Made by a program: the position numbers and the translations under genes
Notes under the pieces: model-generated
What the model saw: the letters and a program-made list of their open reading frames with translations, nothing else
The model's database searches: none
Told to the model about the DNA's origin: nothing
Part shown: positions 20,501 through 35,175 of the stretch, piece after piece
Layout: each line of letters opens with the position of its first letter
How positions within the stretch are numbered: position 1 is the first letter of the stretch
Assembly: GCF_964340395.1 (NCBI RefSeq)
Contig: NC_135559.1
Span: 9,868,759 to 9,908,758 of the forward strand
DNA length: 40,000 bases
Source of the DNA: Glandiceps talaboti
Taxonomy: Eukaryota; Hemichordata; Enteropneusta; Spengelidae
Direction: 5' to 3'

Positions 20501-23331
20501 CAAATACCCATCGTATGCAACGTGTGAATGGGTTATATATGCTGCATCTCCTTTGAGAGATATTTATTTATCATGGGATGACTTTTGTACCTATGGTTAC
20601 AATGATTTTGTAGGAGTCGGAAATGGTGACATCATTGGAGAAAAGTAGCAATTAACTACCATCATAGTTGTTTCAGACGACCGGGTAACTTTTACTCGAT
20701 CTTTAACAGTGTTTGGATTTCGTTTGTTTCTGATGGCAATCTCGTCAATCATGGTTTTAAAGTTAGCTTAAACAATACTGCAGGAAAGTAATGTCATTTA
20801 TGACAACTATTATACGTACATACAGTTTGCATACATTATTCGAAGCTGCAGTAATTGACTGTGTTCTCTTTATCATCCACAGAATCTGGTGTACAGTGTG
20901 GGTATACATATAATCTGACGACGTTTGAGAATATTACCATCACCTCACCAAATTATCCTAACGTTTACCAACTTGGTGCAACGTGTGAATGGATTATATA
21001 TGCTGCATCTCCTTTGAGATATATATATGTATCATGGGACGACTTTTGTACAACGGACCAAGGTTCTGTATCGGTTGGAAATGGTGACATAATTGGAGAA
21101 AACGTAGTCATTAACCACCACATAGGTTGTTACCGACGACTGGGTAACTTTTACTCGATTGGTAACAGTGTTTGGATTTCCTTTGTTTCTGATGGCAATG
21201 TCGTCAATCGTGGTTTTCAAGTCAGCTTATACGATACTGCGGGTATGTAGAACGTCATTTATGTAAATTAACTTTTGAGAATGCTTTAACTATAGATTAC
21301 ATTACATACGTACAAAGTATAGTCATTTTACTTCGCATCTATAGTGATTGAATATTGTTTTATTATCATACATAGTGTCAGCTCTCCAATGTAAGTATAT
21401 ATATGATCTGACTACTGGAGAGAATATTACCATCACCTCACCAAATTATCCTGACAAATACCCATTGTATGGAACGTGTGAATGGATTATATATGCTGCA
21501 TCTCCTTTGAGATATATTTATTTATCATGGGATGACTTTTGTACAGGTCGTTACGATGAGTTTGTATGAGTCGGAAATGGTGACATCATTAGAGAAAAGT
21601 AGCAATTAACTACCACCATAGTTGTTTCAGACGACCGGGTAACTTTTACTTGATCGTTAACAGTGTTTGGATTTCGTTTGTTTCTGATGGCAGTCTCGTC
21701 ATTCATAGTTTTAAAGTAAGCTTAAACAATACTGCGGGAAAGTAATACGTCATTTATGACAACTATATTGCATGCATACAGTTTGCATACATTATTCGAA
21801 GCTGTAGTAATTGAATGTGTCCTCTTTATCATTCACAGAATATGGTGTACAGTGTGGGTATACGTATAATCTGACGACTTTTGAGAATATTACCATCACC
21901 TCACCAAATTATCCTAACGATTACCTACTTCGTACAACGTGTGAATGGATTATATATGCTGCATCTCCTTTGAGATATATTTTTGTATCATGGGATGACT
22001 TTTGTGCTGCATACCATGGTTTTGTATCGGTCGGAAATGGTGATATTGTTGGCGAAAAAAGAGTAATTTCAAGCTATTTTAATTGTTACAGACGACCGGG
22101 TAACTTTTACTCGATCGGTAACAGTGTTTGGATTTCCTTTGTTTCTTATGGCAATGTCGTCAGTCGGGGTTTGAAAGTCAGCTTACACGATACTGCGAGT
22201 AAGTAGAACGTCATTTATGATAACTGTTGCATACCTATGTTTGGTGATAAGTCACAGAAAATAATAAGCTGTGTCCCGGACTTGTTTCATATTGCATGTA
22301 GAATTAAAAAAATGTATTATCCATATATTTTGGTGATATCTTTGAATTCAGTTTCTAATTTGCCAAAATGTTAAATGGTTCACAAGCCTGATGAGTACAA
22401 ACAAAGCGGGACGTTTCGAATCCCTGTGAATTTGTATACGAAGAGAGTCGATTACAAGCGAAATGAATGGATGGCTGAATAATTCGGTTAAATTATTCTA
22501 TGACTTTGACTCTGATATATTTGTATATTTCTTTCGTAAATAGGCCGCCGGCATCGAAATGTAATAAGCATATAGTTTATTTTTAAACTCTTTGATGATG
22601 AAACAAATTTATTGAATGGAGGTTCAAATATGAAAAAGCATCAATTTACATTTTTGTAATCGTTATCATGAAATTAATATAATAATTCAATGTCGACAGA
22701 GTGTTATAGAAAGTAACATTAATAAAAAGGGCTTATTTCAAATAATAAGTTTTAATTTTACGTCAATTAAACTGCAGGAATGTAGATTACAATACATACC
22801 TACTAAGTATACTATTTTATTTTGCATTTATAGTAATAGAATGTATTGTTGTTATCGTACATTGTGTTAGGTCTCCAATGTAGGTATACGTATAATCTGA
22901 CTACCGGAGAGAATATTACCATCACTTCACCACATTATCCTGACAATTACCCATCGTATGCAACGTGTGAATGGATTATATATGGTGCATCTCCTTTGAG
23001 ATATATTTATTTATCATGGGATGACTTTTGTATGCATGGTAACAACGATTTTGTGTCGGTTGGAAATGGTAACATCATTGGAGAAAACATAGTAATTAAC
23101 CACTATAGTAGGTGTTACGGACGACCGGGTAACTTTTACTCGATCGGTAACAGTGTGTGGATCATCTTTGTTTCTGATCACAATCTCGTCAATCGTGGTT
23201 TTAAAGTCAGGTTAAACGGTACAGTCGAAACAAGACATTTTGAAAAGAAACACATCACAAAATTAAAGAGCAAACAAGTACTTCTTTGGATCAAGTGTAT
23301 TTTATTCACATCAAAGCAAAAAATCAATTAA
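8498..23331 (+). CDS. secreted multi-CUB-domain protein gene
   Basis: Ten exons are supported: 8498-8552, 9030-9389, 10603-10962, 13818-14183, 15321-15686, 16824-17189, 18327-18692, 20883-21242, 21839-22198 and 22871-23331. All introns are GT-AG and phase 1. The total of 3,420 nt is an exact number of codons and predicts 1,139 aa: a signal peptide, then nine CUB domains of 120-122 aa, the last with a ~40-aa tail. Each CUB has the four canonical cysteines (QC, TCEW, DFC, and one before the NFYS/SFYS motif) and repeated N-glycosylation sequons (NLT, NIT). CUB domains bind protein or carbohydrate ligands outside the cell; there is no protease, EGF or membrane segment, so the role is open. Dead CUB exons lie between the live ones. 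Use of every exon in one mRNA is inferred. No clear poly(A) signal is seen after the stop. Confidence 0.8.
9030..9389 (+). CDS. CUB gene exon 2: CUB domain 1
   Basis: A complete CUB domain (residues about 19-138) and the most diverged of the internal copies. It keeps the acidic positions usual for a Ca2+-binding CUB: WDDFC, then NYDF eight residues after the second Asp, then FVSDGS. The donor is g|gtaagc. A foldback transposon begins about 20 bp into the following intron. Confidence 0.85.
9411..10041. mobile_element. 631-bp element with ~30-bp terminal inverted repeats
   Basis: The left end (9411-9440) begins gagtttcgctacacgttcaa. The right end (10011-10041) is its complement with one mismatch and one indel. 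Subterminal regions also show weak inverted similarity (around 9500-9520 and 9900-9920). TAATA flanks the left end and recurs two bases beyond the right end, so it may be a short target-site duplication. No transposase is seen: a nonautonomous DNA transposon in intron 2 of the CUB gene. Confidence 0.7.
10272..10509 (+). pseudogene. dead CUB exon A0 (5'-truncated)
   Basis: It begins abruptly inside a CUB domain at the YIYVSWDDFC motif and lacks the first ~45 residues. At the position where later A copies have TGA this copy still has TCA (Ser). A one-base deletion a little downstream creates a TAA. The end reads ggaaagtaa where a live exon has a GT donor. The last ~100 bp and the sequence up to the next acceptor match the main repeat unit, so the array begins at about 10,272. 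Confidence 0.8.
10603..10962 (+). CDS. CUB gene exon 3: CUB domain 2 (B1)
   Basis: Acceptor atccacag, donor gg|gtacgt. First B-type domain. It lacks the six bases (two codons, Ala-Arg) present after QC in B2-B5 and has AVSP in place of AASP. The middle acidic residue of the Ca2+ site is missing (DQGF instead of YDF). Confidence 0.85.
10968..10976. repeat. left target-site duplication of LINE
   Basis: TAATAACAT directly before the LINE. The identical 9 bp are at 12687-12695, and the other repeat units show the uninterrupted sequence ggtacgtaataacatgttat. Confidence 0.9.
10977..12686 (+). mobile_element. 5'-truncated LINE in CUB intron 3
   Basis: A 1,710-bp insertion bounded by a 9-bp direct repeat. 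The open frame is already running at the left boundary (FILQSVIQKYM before the first ATG), so the element was truncated inside the reverse-transcriptase domain, as usual for target-primed reverse transcription. The 3' end has a ~175-bp UTR, an AATAAA at 12667-12672 and finishes in attatata rather than poly(A). It lies in the same direction as the host gene, just inside the donor of exon 3. Confidence 0.9.
11008..12510 (+). CDS. LINE reverse transcriptase, C-terminal 500 aa
   Basis: Uninterrupted 500 codons from the first ATG. The motifs in order are FVDFSKAFD (12-20), GVRQGCMLSP (70-79), LLYADDVTLM with the catalytic YADD at 115-118, and YKYLGVLL (near 185). A post-RT Cys-rich motif with CQLC, then H and C (HFLLICPF), follows near 445-460. 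It copies LINE RNA into DNA at the target nick. The endonuclease and first RT motifs are lost to truncation, so the copy cannot move by itself. The lack of stops or frameshifts implies a recent insertion. The clade is uncertain; it resembles endonuclease-type LINEs of the Jockey/I/CR1 group. Confidence 0.9.
   Translation: MTRKRGKFYCAFVDFSKAFDTVERQRLWYLLLKGGIRGKMFKMLFAMYQDVKSCVRGSEGLTDYFECPLGVRQGCMLSPFLFSFFINELPRDLQRNCKRGIQLCPDLTELFCLLYADDVTLMSDTIIGLQRQLNTLSDYCDMWKLCVNLSKTKVVTFKAGGRLSKKEKWTYRGEPIEVVSYYKYLGVLLSCRLQWSMATTTLAQQARKVFFNIQRVIKKTGMLSFHVHFKLFDTVIVPILTYGSEIWGYDCYESLERIHYLACRSFLGVSSNAPNVTVLGECGRYPIYLHTAKRCVKYWAKLLNLSKKRYPRKCYDMLYSIECSGVRTRPTWVNKVKNLLYIANLRDVWERQEVGCIDSFVRLFVENFKRYLFTKWQSEVCSMDKLVTYREFKTSLEPEKYLFIVKVPIHLKMLARFRCSTHYLRIETDRKHNIERWQRLCQLCQSNEVENEYHFLLICPFYDHYRTKYIPRRYFEFPSEANFLNLLLSDNTDSMIPFKG
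12687..12695. repeat. right target-site duplication of LINE
   Basis: Second copy of TAATAACAT, after which the CUB intron resumes and matches the other units. Confidence 0.9.
13360..13716 (+). pseudogene. dead CUB exon A1
   Basis: A full-length CUB exon with a good acceptor (ttgtattag) but several lesions. These are TAG at 13398-13400 (unique to this copy), TGA at 13545-13547 in FV-stop-VGNG, and loss of one base after GEK giving a TAG. In addition ggaaagt replaces the ggtaagt donor. The last three are shared with A2-A4. Confidence 0.9.
13818..14183 (+). CDS. CUB gene exon 4: CUB domain 3 (B2)
   Basis: 122-codon B-type domain with the extra Ala-Arg after QC. Donor gg|gtacgt. The protein is identical to B3 and B4. 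Confidence 0.85.
14863..15219 (+). pseudogene. dead CUB exon A2
   Basis: Acceptor present (cattgtgttag). TGA at 15048-15050, the shared one-base deletion and the changed donor are as in A1, but not the early TAG of A1. Confidence 0.9.
15321..15686 (+). CDS. CUB gene exon 5: CUB domain 4 (B3)
   Basis: B-type domain, identical in protein to B2 and B4, with the same acceptor and donor. Confidence 0.85.
16366..16722 (+). pseudogene. dead CUB exon A3
   Basis: Almost identical to A2, with TGA at 16551-16553, the shared deletion and no GT donor. Confidence 0.9.
16824..17189 (+). CDS. CUB gene exon 6: CUB domain 5 (B4)
   Basis: B-type domain, identical in protein to B2 and B3. Confidence 0.85.
17869..18225 (+). 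pseudogene. dead CUB exon A4
   Basis: TGA at 18054-18056, shared deletion and no GT donor. It has AMCEW where A2 and A3 have ATCEW, a change shared with A5. Confidence 0.9.
18327..18692 (+). CDS. CUB gene exon 7: CUB domain 6 (B5)
   Basis: B-type domain with a few substitutions against B2-B4 (TTLEN, NVYLL, GCTRPP, SIDNS, SLNDTAGK). It has a strong donor, gg|gtaagtga. Confidence 0.85.
19365..19717 (+). pseudogene. dead mosaic CUB exon A5
   Basis: The first half is A-type (GLQCMYTYNLTNGENIT). From FCTAYRGFVSVGNGDIVGEK onward it resembles exon 9 (B7), and the donor a|gtaagt is intact as in B7. It lacks the A-type TGA. A one-base loss in the A-run after GEK shifts the frame to a TAA at 19583-19585, and GDS replaced by DS in the PDSN stretch marks further drift. 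It looks like a crossover or conversion product between an A and a B exon. Confidence 0.8.
20428..20783 (+). pseudogene. dead CUB exon A6
   Basis: Acceptor tgccag. At the site of the shared TGA this copy reads GGA, but the shared deletion still gives TAG at 20646-20648 and the donor is ggaaagt. It is next to A5 with no B exon between them, so a B exon was lost or never present here. Confidence 0.85.
20883..21242 (+). CDS. CUB gene exon 8: CUB domain 7 (B6)
   Basis: B-type domain without the extra Ala-Arg. Acceptor atccacag, donor gg|gtatgt. The frame and the four cysteines are intact, but DQGS replaces DQGF. Confidence 0.85.
21382..21738 (+). pseudogene. dead CUB exon A7
   Basis: Acceptor gtgtcag. 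TGA at 21567-21569, the shared deletion and donor ggaaagt. The intron between B6 and this copy is much shorter than in the core units. Confidence 0.85.
21839..22198 (+). CDS. CUB gene exon 9: CUB domain 8 (B7)
   Basis: Diverged B-type domain (TEYGVQC, FCAAYHGF, GEKRVISS). Acceptor attcacag, donor a|gtaagt. It is the likely donor of the second half of mosaic A5. Confidence 0.85.
22871..23331 (+). CDS. CUB gene exon 10: CUB domain 9 and C-terminus
   Basis: The only intact A-type exon. Acceptor gtgttag; it starts GLQCRYTYNL and keeps FVSVGNG and GENIVINHY where the dead copies are broken. The acidic Ca2+-site residue is present (NNDF). Where B exons have a donor it reads on (LNGTVETRHF) into a basic ~40-residue tail and stops at 23331. 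Terminal status is inferred from the lack of a donor and from the next gene facing it. Confidence 0.75.
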
Positions 23332-23458
23332 TACAATGCAATTGCAAGCTAGCAATGAACTATTCACACACACAAAGTAGGAATCGCAGATTTGCTGGAG
23401 TACTGGTATAATGTATAGTCTATTCTATTGTATTCTATTTAATCTTAGACTATTGTAT
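23332..23458. other. short convergent intergenic spacer
   Basis: About 127 bp between the CUB stop codon and the L3 stop codon. I see no AATAAA for the plus-strand gene. The two 3' UTRs probably overlap. Confidence 0.6.
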
Positions 23459-23459
23459 T

Positions 23460-28261
<4,802 letters not shown>

Positions 28262-29925
28262 CTTTCTGTATCTGCAAAGGAATATGGCAGAAACTTTGGC
28301 TCAAACATGATGATTGGGAAATAAGATAGAGGATGTGCTCAGATGCCTAATGGACATTTGAAGATAATGGCCAGGAACTATTAATAGGTGCTAGTGAATC
28401 TAGATGTCTGAAAACTCTCATTGGCTTTTGCTCCGTCCATATGGTATCATTAGGCCAGCAAAGTGAGTATGTATTCATGAACAAGTTGTGGTTAAGATGT
28501 TATCTTGTGAGCTTTATAGCCTGTCAACAAAAGACTGTTCGAAACAAATACCACATATCAACAGAAAATAAAGCTGAGTGTATACGTTTTCAGGCCAGAT
28601 TTATATTTCGGGTGTAAAAGGTTTCATGTAGTGTAATTCTACTTACTGAAGCATATGTAAGTATCACTTGCAATTCTCGATACTACAATATAATTCTACC
28701 ACCTAGGAAATATGTCTACTGTCTTTTCTGTTTTGACCCTCTAGAATGAGGGGAAATATTATTGCAGGTACCGGGAATTGACTGAACTCAAATCTGGTGT
28801 TATGACATAACATAACAATCCGATGCCATATTTTTCTAAGTATCAAAAGGTGTGGCGTCATCCACACTAGACAATCAATTGTTCTAACAATGCCAGAAGG
28901 CAATTGTAATGTCATTTAGAAGAAGGCATGTACTATCACCATTAATACGTTACTATAATAGTTCAATCCAGGTTTTATGTATTTTCTCTTCTGTAAGTAA
29001 ATGGTTTATAAAATCGACTTGTGCCACTCTAAGAAGAATATAATGCTAAGTTCATTAACATAATCTATATATTCCAATGATTACTTACTTTGATACTGTC
29101 TATTAGATTCATGCGATCACATTGGACAAAACAGCATTATGTGATTTAGCTGCACTGAAGCAGATTCAAAAACTGTAGTACTTACTTAATTGGAAACAGC
29201 GAACGTCACCACTCGTAGTCTTGCAGTAAATGTTAATTCCGTGTACAGGTTTGGTCAAATGAATGTTTGTCAGAAACCTGAATCGAGGGGCCTGGCGACC
29301 CATATGGTACAAATGACCTGTTTCCCATGTGGTATATCAAATAATGATATGAGTTTTCAGAAGGGTGTCACCTTGAGATCGTGGAGATAAATGAAGGACA
29401 TGAAGAGGCCACCGAACTGTTAATAGTTACATATTAATGTCGGGAGGAAAATAAACCCAAGATTTTCTTTTTGTTCGACGAAGTCACTACTTTTTGCTGC
29501 ATATACCTGCTAACCTGCCAAAGAATACAAACTAAAACAATGTGCGTGCAACACGTGCACATGCATTATATGACTTTTATAAAATTCGAGAAAACACAGG
29601 TGATCAACATTAACTCTTGTGCATGTTGTGATGCTGTGATGATGTACATGCTTAGGTCCGCAGTGTGTCGTGAAATCCTGCAACTTGCTGGACTTGGTGC
29701 TATTGGTAAACTGAATTTGACAAACGTTAATAATTTCACGCTTGTGGATATATTATATAGGATACGACGAGTCGGACCGCCATTTCTAACCCAGTATTTC
29801 TATGTTTTGCTCCATATTTAAGCAAACACCTCATTAGCCAAGAGTATTAGACAGGCAGAATTGCTTATATTACTACCTAATTGCGTTGAAGGGATATGTA
29901 TTCATTACTTGTGTTGTATTTATTG

Positions 29926-29999
<74 letters not shown>

Positions 30000-30354
30000 T
30001 AAACAGACAGACAAACAAACAAACAAACAAACAAACAAACAAACAAACAAACAAACAAACAGAAAGAGAGAGATATATCGTAGCCGCAATCATTGAAACT
30101 GCATGGAGTAACTGCTGTAGTTTGATATTGTACAGAAAGTGATATTTCACATCTGATTAATTTGCTGCAGCACGTAAGCGATTTAATCATGCTGAATTGG
30201 GGATACTTATTCATTTGCCGATCGTCCAACATCCGCGCCGCTTTAACGCACTTTGTGAGCTTAGAATTTGGGTTATCAAACTTCTAGTCGCTCCTCTGAC
30301 ATGCAAGATTATTTTATGAATGGCCCATTATCCATGAAAATTTAGCTTTTAGCA
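28262..30354. other. intergenic between L3 and L2
   Basis: Contains the promoter and possibly a noncoding first exon of L3. Several minus-strand gtaagt donors (near 28646, 29086 and 29185) could end such an exon, but I cannot choose among them. A 116-codon plus-strand open frame at 29471-29821 has no recognisable motif and is not called. Confidence 0.5.
29928..30062. repeat. (GACA)n/(AAAC)n microsatellite
   Basis: About 17 GACA units then about 13 AAAC units. It produces spurious Gln-Thr-Asp-Arg and Cys-Leu-Ser-Val open frames. Confidence 0.97.
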
Positions 30355-30360
30355 TTTATT
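30355..30360 (-). terminator. likely poly(A) signal of L2
   Basis: AATAAA on the minus strand, about 140 nt after the L2 stop codon; it is the first canonical hexamer there. Confidence 0.5.
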
Positions 30361-30497
30361 ATGAATGTTTACAGAACTCAATGAAATGTGAATCATTACT
30401 AATTACTTTTTTAATGGTAGATCCGGAAATGATGTTTACACTGTTACATTTGATGTCAAGAATATATTGTATCGAGAACAAGCTAATTTAAAATGAA

Positions 30498-33400
30498 TTA
30501 ACCCTGACAAAATGGAAATTCGGCGTTCGTTTCCAGGTAGAAGATCCCCTTCTCCTCTGATAAAGCATGGTATCCCATTCGAGAGCACACTGGCTCACAT
30601 GTATTACAACAAGATGGACAGGTAACCCATTGGTCCAGTTCACACGGATATGCTGAAAACTTGCATTCACTGTTGATAGACTCGGCAAAAAATTCGTAAG
30701 CACGGCCGTGATTTCCATTATCACAAGAATCTGATAAAACATGGTAGAATGTTAAGCATTATGTATTCTCTGGTTAGATATTTCGTAAGTGGGCCTTCAA
30801 TAATTATTCGGGGGGGGGGGGTAGCAGGTTCTACGTGTTACAAATCGGATCTCGTTAGAGTGCTTGAGTTAGGGAAAGGGTCATTGTTTGCCTTGACGCA
30901 TTGTTTTGTATAACTTTGCATATTTTGTGATGTTAACATCCCAACACTGCCACCACTGTCACATATTATACAGCTGCCAGATCCCACCACTGCCACCATT
31001 ATATCACAATATAACAGCATATTAGTTTAAACCACTGCTGACAGCAATACACTCAGTAAATCAATTATCATTTGTGGTGTGAGGAGGAGAGTGTGTCTCT
31101 GAAGATACGGGGTATGATACTAAGGATAATGTATTAGAGTGGAATGTTGACCTTAGTTCCGAAAATGTTGATAGTCTAGGCTTTGAGAGTTTGAAATTCA
31201 TTCATTCATGGTAGTAGTGGGAAATAAACAAGGCTTTCAAAACTATCAAAATGGTGGCATCAGTGGAACCGAGTCCTTGCTATTGCCATTGTTGCTGGAA
31301 CTTGAGTTCCCTTTTCACATCTGACAGCAGTTATCTCAATGTTTTTGAAATATTTCAACAGAGAAGGGTTATATTATCAAAGAAAGGGCAATTGATAGAG
31401 GGCCATTTTTTAGAAAATGGGATAGGGGAGAGTCATATTTTACGCAACAGTAATAATTGAATTAACGGCTATGTTTTTTCTTATATCTCTCCTTACTAAA
31501 ACTGTACTATAAGAAACCTAGCAGATTGATTTGTTCAAGGTAAACTATTATAGGCATACAACTTTCTATTTTATGTATCTCTAGCCTCATTCGCAAACCT
31601 ACAATAGAACCTCACCTGATTCACATCCTGGTTGCATTTCACCACCATTGGGATAAAAGTCAGCATCAGCACACTGGAAAAAGGACAGCAGAACAAACTT
31701 ACAGATATTACACAGATTTCAATTGAATTATTTTCTTGCCATTCTAGTTGGATTTTTGTATTCCGTATTGCACTTTAATCTCATTTAAAGACAATTGCAT
31801 TGCAAAATAAGCCCATTTTAATTTATCACTCTTGTCACAGTCCTCTTTGCTTTAACAAAACTGTGACATCTGTCAGTGATGGGTGTCAGGAAAGTATTAA
31901 ACATAGTTATCTGCTGAAAAGGGGCACAAGCTATATGTCTATCCACTTTGAGGTTTCATTTCTGCTGCATATTTGAAATTCTCATACCTGTGATGTACTC
32001 CCCTCAACTGTATATGCTGAACCATGTAACCATCAGCTTAAATTGATTGAGCCCAAACTTGGTATCATGACTTATAAACTATCGGTATGTGACATAATTA
32101 ATGTGAAGTGCATAAACTAAAGGGCAATGAACTGTTCTATCAACACCAAAGGGAAATTAATGTAATCTCATAGAACACCTGCATCGGCATAAACTTATTC
32201 TAGAAAAATTATGAAAATATTTTACTTGAGGGAAAGCTCACAAATGCTTGTGTCACTTCAAATTCAAAGAAACGGGTTGCAGGAGTCATTTTATTTCCAT
32301 GGCAATCACGCAAACTTGTTCGACAGTAAATAATGATGGATAATTATAGGTCAAGTCAGAGGCCATTTACCGAAAATAATTGGGCACTTTTGAGTAAAGC
32401 ACCAGCATTTCATTTATGGCCACGTATACCATTTCACAACAAATATTTTGTGGTTGACATTTCCGAATACTCTACGCCTTCCTTTGGATCCATACCACAT
32501 TTACACTGATACTTGACTCAGCAACTTGCTAACATAAACATTGTCCTCACCGGCATCTTTATTCCTGAACCAGCAGTGTCTGTATGTAGAACGTCTACAA
32601 ATACGGCATCAGTAGGGTCTAGTCGGACAAGAGGGTCTTCGTCTTCAAAACTATTCTTTGCTGGATCAAGTCCTTGAATATATAAATATATTGTGTAACA
32701 ATCATAGGTAATAGTTACCTACTTGTGGATGATCACTTTTTGCCCCAAATGTACGTGTTACAGCATGGAGTACAGTTTAACAGGACCTATCCTCTTTCCC
32801 CTATATATTCCAAGTTTACCCTTTTCTGCTTCAAGTAATATGCATTCATATCCAAAAACTAACTTTCAATTCTGGAATGTGATGGGGCTTCATTGCTCCG
32901 AATTCCACAATGATTTGGTGTGCTCGATTGAAACAGTTTCTCTTAACAGTTTTCATCCATTAATATACTTATTTCATGGACTGTCTGGCACATGCAAGGG
33001 TAAACGCATCATAACTTGAAAACAGCATCAATCTGATTAAAATCTGATGTAGTGGACACTCGCGATTTCGTTTTGGCTGTTATGTTTACTGTCGTTTGTT
33101 CTTTTATGAGCGCTCGTTGCATGTATCTGACACGATGCCATAGGTTTTCCTGAGCCACATGAGAATGCAGAGTGATTTCACTCAACCAATGAAAATGCGT
33201 AATACACCAAAACATACAGGTGCAGTACTTCAGACCGCTCTTTTCAAAAAAGGCACAAGCACAGAGTGGAGACAACGATGTTATCATTATTGTTTGGTCA
33301 TTCTCTTTCTTTCCATTTCGAACGTTTCGTATTGTAAGATAGATTCTCATTGGCTACTCGTAAGTACGGGATTTGGTTTGGGAAAACCTATGGTATTGTG

Positions 33401-34132
33401 TCAGATGTATGTAACGAGCGCTCACTAAAGAACAAACGACAGCAAACGTAACAGCCAAAAAGGGACTTTTGATCAAATTGCACGAGCATTATATTGCACT
33501 TTTTTTTCAAATATGCTCCCCTTTGTTTTATTTTATGTAAATTTAAATCAGATTTAAGCAATGCATGTTGAAACAAATTCAGACCTGTGATTCTTCCAAT
33601 ATCAGGTGACCTTTCACCAGCATGACCACTACATTGTGCCCCAAGACTGTGTCCAATCAAATGCACTTTTGATGGTAAGTACTCTCCAAGTAAGTCATCA
33701 AGGAACCGTATGAAAGCGTCGACTTCTGCACCTACTAGTTGGGTATTCGAGACAGCCTGTGGGTAGGCTGCGAACGCACCACCGAACCAGTCAACAGCAA
33801 TGATGTTCAGGTCTTCTGTCTATTTGTATATGATCAATAAATAAAACAAAAACATGTGGTACAGCAGCGGAAACCGAGCTTTTAGCCCAGATAGACACAA
33901 ACTGAGAGTACTGTTGCAGCATAAATGTTGATATACGCTAATGACTTGGCATTAAAGGTGCAGACTGGACAGATTGATAACTTGATCATGCCGTGAGCCC
34001 AACTATAGGCTCAGAATTCGACCAACATATTTGGAGGCGAGGTCACATATAAACCCAAGTTATTGCTAAAATCATTGGCAAGTATTTTACTCCGAAATGA
34101 AAATAGGTCAAATAATCTTTTTAAATTTACTC

Positions 34133-34193
<61 letters not shown>

Positions 34194-35086
34194 CAGACAG
34201 ATAGACAGTCAGTCAGTCAGTCAGTCAGTCAGTCAGTCAGAGAGCGTGCATGTCTGTGATGATTTTAGTTTGTTATTAAAGTGTGAAAGAGAGAGTCTGA
34301 CATAGACAGTGAGGATGTAGACAGAGACAGTCACACGTACAGACTGAACCATTTCAATATTACTCATTAGTGAAACAAATCCTACCGAATTAAGAAAGGC
34401 TTCTCGCACTTTTACTACCCATTCTGTCTCCCCACTATTAACCCATCCATGGATCAAGAATTTGGTATCCTTTAATCTGTCAAAGTTTGAATTAAGAAGT
34501 GAGTCGGCGTCCATCCTATCTATGATCTGAGGAACGTCTCTGTTATCCCATGTATACAACCAAAATCCAGTGTTAACTGTTTCAGGATCCTGTGGAAGTT
34601 GGGGAGAGTTGTCATAAGGTGGGTCATTGGTAAAACATCCAAGGTCACCGTAGCATACTTCATCTGCCAGGCCTGGAGAAAAAAGTATGACGCCCCTATT
34701 TGAATTTGTTCCATTAGCTAGTTAGTCTTATAACACCATCTAGACTAAGAACCACGAAGCTTCAATCGTGTGTCAGAGTTCAAAAGATGCTATTGCAAAT
34801 TTGAATGGGACAATGTATTTCAAACTAAAAAATGACGGTCTTACTTGTAGAGTTCTGGCTATTTATTTACCAGAACCAAATTACTCATGGCTGCAACGGA
34901 TTGATCTGTATCAGAAAGTCAAAACCTGTTCTCAACCTGGATGGTCGTTTTCAACTTTTACATAATCTACATAATCTGGGTTCCCTACTTTTTGTCATAT
35001 TATTCCGCATCAGACTGGTGAAGTCCACAGGTGTGGATTAAATCTTACGTGTTTGCTTTCACTAAATATCAATTGTGTGTATTGCT

Positions 35087-35175
<89 letters not shown>

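Noticed and set aside
29471-29821. 116-codon plus-strand open frame between L3 and L2
   Set aside because: No recognisable domain, signal peptide or splice context; this length occurs by chance. Transcript evidence would be needed to revive it.
29861-30232. Several open frames of Cys-Leu-Ser-Val or Gln-Thr-Asp-Arg repeats
   Set aside because: All come from the GACA/AAAC microsatellite read in different frames.
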